Assembly (NCBI GenBank): GCA_040752115.1
Contig: JBFMFB010000019.1
Span: 1 to 47,705 of the forward strand
Direction of reading: 5' to 3'
Length of the DNA stretch: 47,705 nucleotides
Source: JBFMFB01 sp040752115
GTDB lineage: Bacteria > Pseudomonadota > Gammaproteobacteria > Burkholderiales > Sulfuricellaceae
This document shows positions 39,855 to 47,705 of the stretch, in pieces (the stretch's first letter is position 1; the number at the start of each line of letters is the position of its first letter). The notes beneath the pieces were generated by a model, which ran no database searches, had not been told where the DNA came from, and saw only the letters and a list, made by a program, of their open reading frames with translations. The position numbers and the translations under genes are program-made.

Positions 39855-40501
39855 GCCTCCTCTCGGTGTTTCTCGCCGGCCTGCTGGGCGGGATTCACTG
39901 CATCGGCATGTGCGGCGGCATCGTCGGCGCGCTGTCGATGCAGTTGCCGGGCAGCGCGCCGCGCTGGGGATTCCATCTGGCCTACAATTTTGGCCGGATT
40001 CTCACCTACGCGGTTGCTGGAGCCGTTGCCGGCGCAAGCGGCCTGCTGCTGAAAAACCTGCTGCCGGTTCAGATGGGCTTGTATGCGCTGGCGAACCTGA
40101 TGCTGGTTCTGCTGGGGCTGTATCTGGCCGGCATCTCGGCGGCCGTGTCCCGGATCGAACGGCTGGGCGGGCGGCTGTGGCGGCTGCTGCAACCCCTCAC
40201 GCGCCGCTTCCTGCCGGTCAAAAATCCTGTGGGGGCGTTCATGCTGGGGCTGCTGTGGGGATGGCTGCCGTGCGGGCTGGTCTACAGCGTATTGGTGACC
40301 GCCATGGCGAGCGGCGACCCTTTATACGGCGCCGGCATCATGCTCGCATTCGGCCTGGGCACCTTGCCCAACCTGCTGGCGATGGGGCTGTTCGCCAGCC
40401 AGTTGCAAGCGCTGACGCGGCACGCCGGAGTGCGCCGCCTGGCCGGCCTGCTGGTGGCCGGCTTCGGCGTGTGGGGACTGGTTCGGCTGGCGGGCGCATA
40501 G
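39842..40501 (+). CDS. Sulfite exporter TauE/SafE-family membrane protein
   Basis: 219 residues from ATG 39842, six to seven membrane helices. LLGGIHCIGMCGGIVGAL at residues 14-31 and WGWLPCGLVYSVL near 140 are the paired half-repeats of the DsbD/UreH-like branch of this superfamily, whose members carry metals, thiol reductant or organosulphur. A role in metal or cytochrome-oxidase maturation is common for this branch but is inference here. The true start may be ATG 39816 in another frame, see the C8 tract. Convergent with the DUF4426 gene. Confidence 0.88.
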   Translation: MLEVSLLSVFLAGLLGGIHCIGMCGGIVGALSMQLPGSAPRWGFHLAYNFGRILTYAVAGAVAGASGLLLKNLLPVQMGLYALANLMLVLLGLYLAGISAAVSRIERLGGRLWRLLQPLTRRFLPVKNPVGAFMLGLLWGWLPCGLVYSVLVTAMASGDPLYGAGIMLAFGLGTLPNLLAMGLFASQLQALTRHAGVRRLAGLLVAGFGVWGLVRLAGA

Positions 40502-40518
40502 GGCGGCGTGCGGCCGCC
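40502..40518. other. GC hairpin between the convergent TauE-like and DUF4426 genes
   Basis: GGCGGC (40502-40507) and GCCGCC (40513-40518) form a 6-bp stem with a 5-nt loop in the 24-bp convergent gap. No T-run follows on either strand; any terminator role is speculative. Confidence 0.3.
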
Positions 40519-40525
40519 GAATGCG

Positions 40526-40960
40526 CTATTCGAAGAACTGCTGCTGGAATTCCATCATGTGGGGTGTCTTTTCCCCTTCCGGCGTGACGGTCACGGAAAA
40601 CTTCAGCGTGTCGGGCGCGGTGACGGGATACTCGCCCAGGTAATAGATCGCGGTGCCTTCCTGCACCTCGCGCATCGGTACCTTGCTGCGCTGCCCGGCC
40701 AGGTTCACCGCGCTGGCGTTCAACTGGGCCTTGATCGGAACGGCCACGTCCAGCTTGTTTTTCTTCAGCACCGCGATGGTGAGCAGACCGCGGTTCTTGC
40801 TGCGGGTGATGTTGTAGGACTTGGCGATTTCGGGCTGCAGGTCATTGGTCGGAATCGCGCTGTAGTGCACTTCGATGCCGGCGAATTTTTGCGACTGCTC
40901 GGCCAGCACGCCGGTCGTTGCTCCAAGCATCAGGGCCAGGAATGCAATAATCGTTTTCAT
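40526..40960 (-). CDS. DUF4426 domain-containing exported protein
   Basis: 144 residues with a signal peptide (about 1-20, ending VLAEQ). The rest is a beta-rich domain (IEVHYSAIPTNDLQPEIAKSY, and FSVTVTPEGEKTP near the end) matching DUF4426. The family commonly sits beside metX and metW in proteobacteria, as here, but its role is unknown. It begins 93 nt after metW on the same strand with AGGAG upstream. Confidence 0.88.
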   Translation of the reverse strand: MKTIIAFLALMLGATTGVLAEQSQKFAGIEVHYSAIPTNDLQPEIAKSYNITRSKNRGLLTIAVLKKNKLDVAVPIKAQLNASAVNLAGQRSKVPMREVQEGTAIYYLGEYPVTAPDTLKFSVTVTPEGEKTPHMMEFQQQFFE

Positions 40961-41053
40961 GGTTTTTCTCCTTGGTTGACGGCTTGCCCAGTACGAATAA
41001 TGACATCGGACTGGCCGGGAAGTTGCCGAAAAACCGCAAAACCAGACAAGCGA

Positions 41054-41641
41054 TTAGCCGGCTTTTTCGAACCGGTACACCGCCAGACTTCCCAGCAGAT
41101 TCGGCAGGAGCGAGACGACGCGGCCGTCATCCATCGCGATCCGCTCCAGGATGCGGACACCGCGTTCGCGGCAGAACGCTTCGAAGTCTTTCAGGGTGCA
41201 CAGATGGATGTTGGGGGTGTCGAACCATTGGTACGGCAGGTTGGGAGAAACCGGCATCCTCCCCTTCATGATCTGCCAGCGGTGGCGCCAGTAGCCGAAG
41301 TTGGGGAAGGCGACGATGCCCTGCCTGCCCACCCGCAGCATTTCGCGCACCACCTGCTCGGTGTTGCGCATCGCCTGCAGGGTCTGCGACAGGATGACGT
41401 AGTCGAACGAGCCGGATTCGAAGCCCGACAGCCCGGCTTCGAGGTCCATCTGGATGACGTTGACGTTGTTGCGCACGCAGGCCAGGATGTTGGCATCGGC
41501 GTTCTCGATGCCGTAGCCGCGGACGTTGCGGCTGTCCTTCAGGTGCCTGAGCAGGGTGCCGTCGCCGCAACCCAGGTCCAGCACGCGGGAATCGGGCGCC
41601 ACCCACTGCGCGATGGTGGCGAAATCGTGCCGCACCATCAT
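41054..41641 (-). CDS. metW: Methionine biosynthesis protein MetW
   Basis: 195 residues of the class I SAM-methyltransferase fold; VLDLGCGDGTLLRHL (20-34) is the SAM-binding motif and FPNFGYWRHRWQI is typical of MetW. It partners MetX in methionine synthesis, probably by modulating its acyltransferase activity; a methyl acceptor is not firmly known. Start ATG 41641 overlaps the metX stop as ATGATGA, so the two are coupled; a second ATG at 41638 is equally possible. Confidence 0.95.
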   Translation of the reverse strand: MMVRHDFATIAQWVAPDSRVLDLGCGDGTLLRHLKDSRNVRGYGIENADANILACVRNNVNVIQMDLEAGLSGFESGSFDYVILSQTLQAMRNTEQVVREMLRVGRQGIVAFPNFGYWRHRWQIMKGRMPVSPNLPYQWFDTPNIHLCTLKDFEAFCRERGVRILERIAMDDGRVVSLLPNLLGSLAVYRFEKAG

Positions 41642-42780
41642 GACGCGCCCCCCGTCTGGACGTTGTCCATGTAGGCCCGCACGATGCTGTGGTAATGCGG
41701 GTCGTCCATCAGGAACGCATCATGTCCGTGCGTTGCCTTGATTTCCGCGTAGCTCACGTCGAGATTGTTGTCCAGCAGCGCCTTCACGATCTCGCGCGAG
41801 CGCTCCGGCGCGAAGCGCCAGTCGGTGGAGAAGGAAACTACCAGGAACCTGGCGCGGGCCGCCGCCAGCACGTCGGACAGGCTGCCTTTCTCGTGGTGGT
41901 GGGTCGGGTCGAAGTAGTCGAGCGCCTTGGTCATCAGCAGATAGGTGTTGGCGTCGAAGCTCTCCGCGAACTTGTCGCCCTGATAGCGCAGGTAGGATTC
42001 GATCTCGAACTCCACGTCGAAGCCGAAATTGAACGCGCCGGAGCGAAGCACCCGGCCGAATTTGGTGCCCATCACGTCGTCCGACAGGTAGGTGATGTGC
42101 CCCAGCATGCGCGCGATGCGCAGCCCCCGCCGCGGCACCACGCCGTGCGCGTAGAAATCGCCGCCATGGAAATCCGGGTCGGTCAGAATCGCCTGGCGGG
42201 CAACATCGTTGAAGGCGATATTCTGAGCGGTGAGCTTGGGGGCGGCCGCGATCACCAGCGCATGGCGCACCCGCTCGGGGTGGCTGATGGTCCATTGCAG
42301 CGCCTGCATGCCCCCCAGGCTGCCGCCCACCACCGCGGCGAACCGGCCGATGCCGAGCCGGTCGGCGAGCCGCGCCTGGGTCTCCACCCAGTCTTCCACC
42401 GTCACCACCGGAAAGCTTGCGCCAAAAGGCCGGCTGGTCTGCGGATCGATGCTGGCCGGCCCGGTCGAACCGTGGCAGCCGCCCAGGTTGTTCACCCCAA
42501 CCACGAAAAAGCGATGGGTGTCGATCGGCTTGCCCGGCCCGATCATGTTGTCCCACCACCCCGGCTTCTTGTCGTGCTCCGAGTGATAGCCGGCAACGTG
42601 GTGGTTGCCCGACAGGGCGTGGCAGATGAGGATCGCGTTGGAGCCGTCGGCGTTCAGGGCGCCGTAGGTTTCATACGCCAGTTTGTAGACCGGCAGCACC
42701 GCTCCGCTTTTCAGCGCAAGCGGCGCATCGAAGCGCGCGACCTGGGGGACGACGATGCCGACGGACGAAGGATGATGCAT
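41638..42780 (-). CDS. metX: Homoserine O-acyltransferase MetX
   Basis: 380 residues from ATG 42780; an upstream TTG at 42795 is a weaker start. Alpha/beta-hydrolase fold enzyme that acylates homoserine in the first committed step of methionine synthesis. The nucleophile is S154 in VVGGSLGGMQALQW; the catalytic histidine lies in THGHDAFLMD near the C-terminus; NNLGGCHGSTGP (97-108) forms the oxyanion region. In many proteobacteria MetX uses succinyl- rather than acetyl-CoA, which cannot be settled here. Forms an operon with metW. Confidence 0.96.
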   Translation of the reverse strand: MHHPSSVGIVVPQVARFDAPLALKSGAVLPVYKLAYETYGALNADGSNAILICHALSGNHHVAGYHSEHDKKPGWWDNMIGPGKPIDTHRFFVVGVNNLGGCHGSTGPASIDPQTSRPFGASFPVVTVEDWVETQARLADRLGIGRFAAVVGGSLGGMQALQWTISHPERVRHALVIAAAPKLTAQNIAFNDVARQAILTDPDFHGGDFYAHGVVPRRGLRIARMLGHITYLSDDVMGTKFGRVLRSGAFNFGFDVEFEIESYLRYQGDKFAESFDANTYLLMTKALDYFDPTHHHEKGSLSDVLAAARARFLVVSFSTDWRFAPERSREIVKALLDNNLDVSYAEIKATHGHDAFLMDDPHYHSIVRAYMDNVQTGGAS

Positions 42781-42811
42781 GAATCGCTGGGTCAAATGGG
42801 TATAGCGCCTG

Positions 42812-42817
42812 ATTATA
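42812..42817 (-). promoter_or_regulatory. -10 element upstream of metX
   Basis: A perfect TATAAT on the minus strand, 31 nt before the metX ATG. No good -35 lies 16-18 nt upstream, so an activator may be needed. The resulting leader is too short for a SAM riboswitch. Confidence 0.45.
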
Positions 42818-42855
42818 ACCGGATTTGGCGCAAGCCCACAGGGCCGCGCGGGCGC

Positions 42856-43314
42856 TCATGGATGCCCGTGTCTGCCCGCGGCGTCCTTCACGGCCGCCGT
42901 GACCTGTACCGTGGTTTTCGACTTGTTGGCACGTTCCACGGTCAGCCGCAGCCGCACCCCATCGCCCGGCTTCAGCGGTTTCTTCAGCCCGACCAGCATG
43001 ACGTGGTAGCCGCCGGGCGCGAGCCTGACGGTCTGCCCGGCGGGCAGCTCCAGGCCGTCGATCCGGCGCATTTCCATCACGCCGTCGTTCATCGTCATGG
43101 AGTGGATTTCCGCTGCAGCGGCTGCCGGGGTTTCCACTTTCACCAGCCGCGCCGCGGCCGCGCTGGTGATGTCCAGGTAGGCCCCGGCGATTTCCTGCCC
43201 GGGCGCGGTCGCCCGCACCCAGGCGTTTTCCACCTTGAGCGGCTGTCCGGCCATCGCGCTGCCGGCGAGCAAGGCAGCGGCAAACAACCCGGTTGTGATG
43301 ATGTGCTTTATCAT
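42856..43314 (-). CDS. Copper chaperone PCu(A)C
   Basis: 152 residues with a signal peptide (1-22, ending SAMAG). The Cu(I)-binding set H71, M73, M82, H104 and M106 is present, with the diagnostic 21-residue gap between M82 and H104 and the HxM ending. It acts in the periplasm, delivering copper to the Cu(A) or Cu(B) site of cytochrome oxidases. No Sco or oxidase gene is adjacent. The short basic C-terminus (GRHGHP) may add a copper ligand. Confidence 0.93.
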   Translation of the reverse strand: MIKHIITTGLFAAALLAGSAMAGQPLKVENAWVRATAPGQEIAGAYLDITSAAAARLVKVETPAAAAAEIHSMTMNDGVMEMRRIDGLELPAGQTVRLAPGGYHVMLVGLKKPLKPGDGVRLRLTVERANKSKTTVQVTAAVKDAAGRHGHP

Positions 43315-43547
43315 AAAGCCTACTTTGGAATAGCTGGATTCCGCGATGACGCCGATTTTAAGGCGAGACTGGCATTAAAGCCACCTTCAGGTTGACCCGG
43401 ATATTTCATCACACTCCACGTGCGCTGGCGGGCACGGCATGTAGCCGATGCGCCAAAGCGGCGGAATCTCCCCGCTTTGCGTCTTCCGGCACACGGATTG
43501 GCAGGGTTAAAGCGATTCAGCCGGTCTACTGGCGTAAAATATCTGGA
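43315..43547. other. 233-bp gap between PCu(A)C and emrB genes
   Basis: No gene is seen. It holds the upstream region of the copper chaperone gene and one 8-bp hairpin, CAAAGCGG (43454-43461) with CCGCTTTG (43472-43479), without a T-run. Otherwise nothing recognisable. Confidence 0.4.
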
Positions 43548-45095
43548 CTACCGCTTGCCACCCACTGCGCCTTTGTCGCCGAAGGGCGGTTTTGCGAGCC
43601 AGACCAGTGCCAGCAGGCTGAGGAAAATCCCCGCAAACATCAGAAACACGTCGTCGGTGGCGAGCATCACCGCCTGCTGCGAGATCGTCTGGCTGGTGAA
43701 CTGCATCGCCTGCTGGGGGGCGAGCCCGATGGACTGCAGCCGGTCCAGGGTGATGTACGATACCAGGTTGAAGTCCGTAATGTTGTCGGTGAGCCGGCTC
43801 TGGTGCCAGGACGCCCGCCGCTCCCACAGGGTGATGGATAGGGAGGTGCCAAAGCTGCCGCCCAGCATCCGCAAGAAATTGGCCAGCCCGGTGGCGGTGG
43901 CCACCTGCCGCGGCTGAAGTCCGGACAACAGAATGGTCATCAGTGGCACGGGGAAGCAGGCCACGCCGATGCCCTGCACGAAACGCGGCCAGGCGATGTA
44001 GGCGAAATCGGCGTCGGTGTTGAAGGTGCTCTGCCAGACGGAGGTGAGGGCGAAAACCACGAGGGCGAAGCTCACCAGCCGCTGTAGATTCAATTTGGAC
44101 AGGTTGCGGCCCACGATCGGGGAGAGAAAGATCGCCATTACCCCGAAGGGAGCCACAGCAAGCCCGGCCCAGGTGGCGGTATAGCCCATCTGGGTCTGCA
44201 GCCAGAGAGGAACCACCACTGCGCCGCTGAACAAGGTTGCGTAGCCGATGCCAAGTGCCAGCGCCCCGACTGTAAAATTGCGTCTTCGAAACAGGCTCAG
44301 GTCAACGATCGGATGTGGGTCGGTCAGTTCCCACACTACGAAGAAGGAGAGGGCTATCACGACCACCACGCCGAGGGTGATGATAAATGCCGAGTTAAAC
44401 CAATCCAGTTCATTGCCCTTGTCCAGCAGGATCTGCAGACTGCCGATCCCGATTACAAGCAGCGAAAGGCCGATTACGTCGACCGGCACCTTGCGGGTCG
44501 CGGTCTCCCGTTCCCGCAGCAGTTGCCAGATGGCGAAACTGGCGAATAGGCCTACCGGCACGTTGATGTAGAAGATCCACGGCCAACTGTAGTTGTCGGT
44601 TATCCAGCCGCCGAGCAGTGGCCCGGCGATCGGCGCTACCATGGTGGTCATCGCCCAGAAGGACAGCGCATGCCCTTTCTTCTCCCTCGGGTAGCAACTG
44701 AGGAGGATCGTCTGGGAAAGCGGCACCATCGGCCCGGCAGCTAGCCCCTGCAAGGCCCGTGTCGCCACCAGCAGCTCGAAGTTGGGTGCCAGGCCGCAGG
44801 CCCAGGAGGTGAGCGAAAACATCAGGGTGGCGCCCACGAACATCCGTATTTCGCCGAAGCGCTGGGCGAGCCAGCCGGTGAGCGGAAGAGCGATGGCGGC
44901 GCTTACAGCGAAGGAGGTAATCACCCAGGTGCCCTGGTTGGGGCTCACTGCCAGGTCGCCGGCGATATGGGGGATGGAGACGTTGGCGATGGTGGTGTCC
45001 AGCATCTGCATGAACATCGCCAGGGACAAGCAGATGGTCGCCAGTATTAGAGGCAGGCCGCGCAGCGGCGGCAAGGTCGCCGGCGAAGGTGTCAT
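43548..45095 (-). CDS. emrB: EmrB-type drug:H+ antiporter (DHA2 family, 14 helices)
   Basis: 515 residues, inner membrane. MLDTTIANVSIPHIAGDL and QGTWVITSFAVSAAIALPLTGW (shown in parts) are the DHA2 helix 1-2 motifs, and the antiporter motif GPLLGGWITDNYSW follows near 150. It exports hydrophobic compounds using proton motive force through EmrA and the outer-membrane factor encoded upstream. The start overlaps the emrA stop by 4 nt (ATGA). Third gene of the efflux operon; the substrate is unknown. Confidence 0.93.
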   Translation of the reverse strand: MTPSPATLPPLRGLPLILATICLSLAMFMQMLDTTIANVSIPHIAGDLAVSPNQGTWVITSFAVSAAIALPLTGWLAQRFGEIRMFVGATLMFSLTSWACGLAPNFELLVATRALQGLAAGPMVPLSQTILLSCYPREKKGHALSFWAMTTMVAPIAGPLLGGWITDNYSWPWIFYINVPVGLFASFAIWQLLRERETATRKVPVDVIGLSLLVIGIGSLQILLDKGNELDWFNSAFIITLGVVVVIALSFFVVWELTDPHPIVDLSLFRRRNFTVGALALGIGYATLFSGAVVVPLWLQTQMGYTATWAGLAVAPFGVMAIFLSPIVGRNLSKLNLQRLVSFALVVFALTSVWQSTFNTDADFAYIAWPRFVQGIGVACFPVPLMTILLSGLQPRQVATATGLANFLRMLGGSFGTSLSITLWERRASWHQSRLTDNITDFNLVSYITLDRLQSIGLAPQQAMQFTSQTISQQAVMLATDDVFLMFAGIFLSLLALVWLAKPPFGDKGAVGGKR

Positions 45096-46264
45096 CTGGC
45101 CTCCGGCGCCAAGTTCGCCCGGACGATGCGATCGATCAGCCGGTCGATTTCTGCCGTGGGCGGCTGGTAAACCCGAGTGGCAAGCAAGGGTGTGCGAGCC
45201 GGCTGGGCAGCCAGCACCGGGCCGCGCCGGTCGTGGACATCCACCTCCACTCGCATGGAGAGCCCGATGCGCAACGGATATTTCGCCATCTCCTCAGACG
45301 ATAGGGCCACGCGGACAGGCACCCGCTGCACCACCTTGATCCAGTTGCCGGCGGCGTTCTGCGGCGGCAGCAGCGCGAAAGCGCTGCCGGTGCCGGCGCC
45401 GATACCCAGTACCTTGCCGTGATAGGTGACGCCGCTACCGTAGAGGTCTGCGGTCAGCTTTACCGGCTGGCCGATGCGCATGTCAACCAGCTGATCCTCC
45501 TTGAAGTTGGCATCCACCCACAGTTGGTCGAGAGGTACCACCGCCATCAGCGGCGCGCCTGGGCTGATCTGCTGGCCGACCTGGACACTGCGCTTTGCCA
45601 CATGGCCGGTCACCGGGCTTGGAATCACCGCGCGCAGCCTGGCGAGGTAGGCCTCCCGCAGCCTCGCCTTTGCCCGTTCCACCGTCGGGTGATGCTCCCG
45701 CGTGGTGTTGCGCACCACCGCCACGGCCGCTGCCAGCTCATGGTTGGCGGCAGCCAGGTTGGCCTCGGCCGCCCTTACGTCCAGCGCTGCATGCTGCGCA
45801 TCTTCCTCGGCCACCGACCGGTCCGCCAGCGCGCCCTTGCGTCTTGCATAATCCTCCCGTGCCTGGATCAGCTCGGTTTCCCGAGCGGCCACCACGGCGC
45901 GGAGCTGGGATGCCCGATCGAACAGCTGGCTTGTCTGGCGCACCGTTTCTGCCAAGCCCGCCTTGGCCTGCTCTAGGGCCACCGAGGCGTCGGCGTCATC
46001 CAGCAGGATCAGCGGCTCGCCCATGCGCACCAGCCCGGTCTCGTCGGCATTGATCGCCACCACCGTGCCGGTGACCTGGGGCATGACTCGCACGATATTG
46101 CCACCGACATAGGCGTCTTCCGTGCTTTCATAGTAGCGCCCGATCAGCAGCCAATAGGCGGTATAGCTGATTCCAGCTAGCAGGAAAAAGGCCGCCAGCC
46201 GTAAAAGTAGGTTGCGCCGGCGGTTGTCGATCGCGCCGACGGATCGCTCTTGTTGCTCTGCCAT
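45092..46264 (-). CDS. emrA: EmrA-type membrane fusion protein (HlyD family)
   Basis: 390 residues. One N-terminal membrane helix (about 18-41), a biotinyl-lipoyl-like half-motif VRVMPQVTGTVVAINADETG, a long alpha-hairpin (about 85-200), the second lipoyl half (RAVIPSPVTGHVAKRSVQVG) and a beta-barrel. It bridges EmrB and the outer-membrane channel across the periplasm. Coupled to emrB by a 4-nt overlap and starts 10 nt after the outer-membrane factor gene. Confidence 0.94.
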   Translation of the reverse strand: MAEQQERSVGAIDNRRRNLLLRLAAFFLLAGISYTAYWLLIGRYYESTEDAYVGGNIVRVMPQVTGTVVAINADETGLVRMGEPLILLDDADASVALEQAKAGLAETVRQTSQLFDRASQLRAVVAARETELIQAREDYARRKGALADRSVAEEDAQHAALDVRAAEANLAAANHELAAAVAVVRNTTREHHPTVERAKARLREAYLARLRAVIPSPVTGHVAKRSVQVGQQISPGAPLMAVVPLDQLWVDANFKEDQLVDMRIGQPVKLTADLYGSGVTYHGKVLGIGAGTGSAFALLPPQNAAGNWIKVVQRVPVRVALSSEEMAKYPLRIGLSMRVEVDVHDRRGPVLAAQPARTPLLATRVYQPPTAEIDRLIDRIVRANLAPEAR

Positions 46265-46274
46265 TAAATGTTCC

Positions 46275-47705
46275 CTAGCTCTTGCCCTCCGAAGGGGGCG
46301 TTTGATAGCCGCCGCCCAGCGCGTTGATCAAGGCCAGCACGGCCTGGAGGTGACCCTCCTGCAATTCGATCTCCGAATCGAGCTGCTCCAGCATCTCCTG
46401 CCCGGCGCGCAACACGCTGGTGTAGTTGCTGAGGCCGTGGCGGTAGCGAGACTGGGCAAGCCGGTAGGTTTCCCGCTTCGCTGCCACCACCTTTTCTTGC
46501 AGCAGCCGTTTTCGCTGTATGGTCTGGAGGTCCCCCAGCCGGTCCACCACCTCCCGGGTCGCGTTCAGCACCGTCTGGTTATACTGTGCCACGGCGATGT
46601 CATACTCAGCATACCGCTGGTTCAGGGCAGCGACACGCGCGCCGCCGTCGAACAGGGGCAGGGAGACGGCCGGCCCGAGCAAGGCAATGGCACTCCCCGC
46701 GGTCAGCCAGCGGGAGAGCTCAATGCTCTGCAGGCCGATCAGGGCGGCCAAGTTGAGGTTAGGGTAAAAGCGCGCCTTGGCCGCGCCGGCCGTCTGCGCC
46801 GCCGCTTCCACTCGCCAGCGGCAGGCGACCACGTCCGGGCGGCGGCCGAGCAGGTCGAGAGCGAGGTTCCGCGGCACAAGGAAGGTTTCATCCAGGCGGA
46901 CGGCGGGCACGGCGATCTCTGCCGCCGCATCCGGCCCTTTGCCCGCGAGGTTGGCCAGGGCCGTTTTGTCGAGCCGGATTCGCTGTTCTAGCCCCTCCAC
47001 CGCCTGTTGCGTCTGTTCCAGCTCGACCTTGGCCTGCTCCACCACACGGAGACTTTCCAATCCTCTGTCCGACAGGCTCCGTGCCAGGCCAAGCTGTTCC
47101 ATGCGCAAAGCCAGTGCATCCAAGGCAGATTTGAGCCGCGCCTGGTCGCCCTGCAGCCGGAAATAGGCCTGCGATACCGCCGTGCTCAAAATCAGCCGGG
47201 ATTCGGCCTGCTCCGCCAGAGCGGCTTGGGCCTCGCTCAGCCGCGCCTGCAGGATATGCCGGTTTCGGTCCCACAAATCGAAGTCGTAGCTGAAATCGAG
47301 TGCGGTCCGGCCCTGGTTGGCCGTAGTCCCGGCAAAGGCGGCGGGCACCAGTTCGTTCTGGCTAAAGCGCCGACGGTTAACGGAGCCGTTAAGGTCAAGC
47401 GCCGGCTGTGTGGCGGCGCGTGCATAGGCCGCGGTCTCTTGCGCAGCACGAACCCGAGACGCGGCGACCTGCATGTTCGGGTTGTGGGCAAGGGCCTCGG
47501 CAACCAACCGGTTGAGCTGTTCGTCGTGAAAGCTACGCCACCATTCCTCTGCGGGCCAATCGCCCGGCCTGAACGCGGCTCCGGCCTGGGCCGCATCGGC
47601 GCTTTTCTGAAATTCGGGTGCCTGCAGGAGCGGCACGGAAAAGGTCTTTTCCGGCACGCTGGCACAGCCTGAGGACAGCGTGGCGAGGCCTAAAATACAA
47701 AATTC
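46275..47705 (-). CDS. Outer-membrane efflux lipoprotein (NodT/OprM type), 5' end cut off
   Basis: 476 residues are visible; the frame is open to the window edge. The first 16 (reading EFCILGLATLSSGCAS) look like the end of a lipoprotein signal peptide with the lipid-acceptor cysteine at visible residue 14, so the real start lies outside and GTG 47657 is not the start. Two OEP repeats (about 80-270 and 275-460) build the TolC-like barrel and tunnel; WWRSFHDEQLNRLVAEAL and RRPDVVACRWRVEAA are typical. It is the first gene of the emrAB operon and completes a tripartite pump. Confidence 0.93.
   Translation of the reverse strand, partial: EFCILGLATLSSGCASVPEKTFSVPLLQAPEFQKSADAAQAGAAFRPGDWPAEEWWRSFHDEQLNRLVAEALAHNPNMQVAASRVRAAQETAAYARAATQPALDLNGSVNRRRFSQNELVPAAFAGTTANQGRTALDFSYDFDLWDRNRHILQARLSEAQAALAEQAESRLILSTAVSQAYFRLQGDQARLKSALDALALRMEQLGLARSLSDRGLESLRVVEQAKVELEQTQQAVEGLEQRIRLDKTALANLAGKGPDAAAEIAVPAVRLDETFLVPRNLALDLLGRRPDVVACRWRVEAAAQTAGAAKARFYPNLNLAALIGLQSIELSRWLTAGSAIALLGPAVSLPLFDGGARVAALNQRYAEYDIAVAQYNQTVLNATREVVDRLGDLQTIQRKRLLQEKVVAAKRETYRLAQSRYRHGLSNYTSVLRAGQEMLEQLDSEIELQEGHLQAVLALINALGGGYQTPPSEGKS

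Noticed and set aside
42781..42850. SAM riboswitch upstream of metX
   Set aside because: With the -10 at 42812-42817 the leader is only about 25 nt, too short for any SAM riboswitch class.

Overview
The window reads as a chromosomal stretch of a betaproteobacterium, most likely a Nitrosomonadales-type (Sulfuricella/Thiobacillus-like) organism. This rests on protein flavour and gene order: tkt-gap-pgk-pyk-fba, dusB-fis, mreBCD-mrdA-rodA, gatCAB, metX-metW-DUF4426 and a long DUF3683 FAD/Fe-S oxidoreductase. GC content is high. No rRNA, tRNA, CRISPR array, prophage or complete insertion sequence was recognised. The left edge cuts a repeat and the right edge cuts the 5' end of an outer-membrane efflux gene.

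Layout. 1-2435: rsmE (minus), then a thioredoxin-like protein and an inositol-monophosphatase-family enzyme. 2506-9849: a five-gene carbon block (transketolase, GAPDH, phosphoglycerate kinase, pyruvate kinase, class II aldolase) serving glycolysis/gluconeogenesis and probably the Calvin cycle, closed by an intrinsic terminator. 9937-15442: dusB-fis, purH, purD, purE and tsaC. 15443-19553: a phosphate cluster (phoB, phoR, a CBS-domain gene, pstS) with three matching PHO-box promoters. 19589-25561: an unrecognised 540-residue protein, a HIT protein and the 1274-residue FAD/Fe-S protein. 25684-31677 (minus): the cell-shape and elongation genes mreB, mreC, mreD, mrdA, rodA, then yqaA. 31810-35144: gatC, gatA, gatB. 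35157-37418: a DUF4124 protein, pyrE and xth. 37438-38321: a small accessory patch, a truncated MmeI-type restriction gene followed by a DUF3800 gene. 38457-43314: ampG, a TauE/SafE-like protein, DUF4426, metW, metX and a PCu(A)C copper chaperone. 43548-47705 (minus): a tripartite drug-efflux operon (outer-membrane factor, EmrA, EmrB).

The most unusual content is between the genes. At least eight intergenic sites (and one site inside a coding region) hold hairpin elements whose arms are runs of degenerate tandem 7-mers (GTRAGGN; CCTGAGT/CCCAAGT; GGCGGAA/GGATGAA) or 9-mers (ACGCCAAGA; ACACGAATG). The unit sequence differs between loci but the architecture is constant: gene stop, arm, 20-90 nt loop, inverse arm, next start codon. 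At four loci the upstream stop codon is exactly nucleotides 2-4 of the first heptamer, and at two more it lies inside the first unit. One element also supplies the Shine-Dalgarno, start codon and N-terminus of tsaC, and one arm is translated inside the FAD/Fe-S protein. I cannot tell whether this class has been described; it is the best candidate here for something new.
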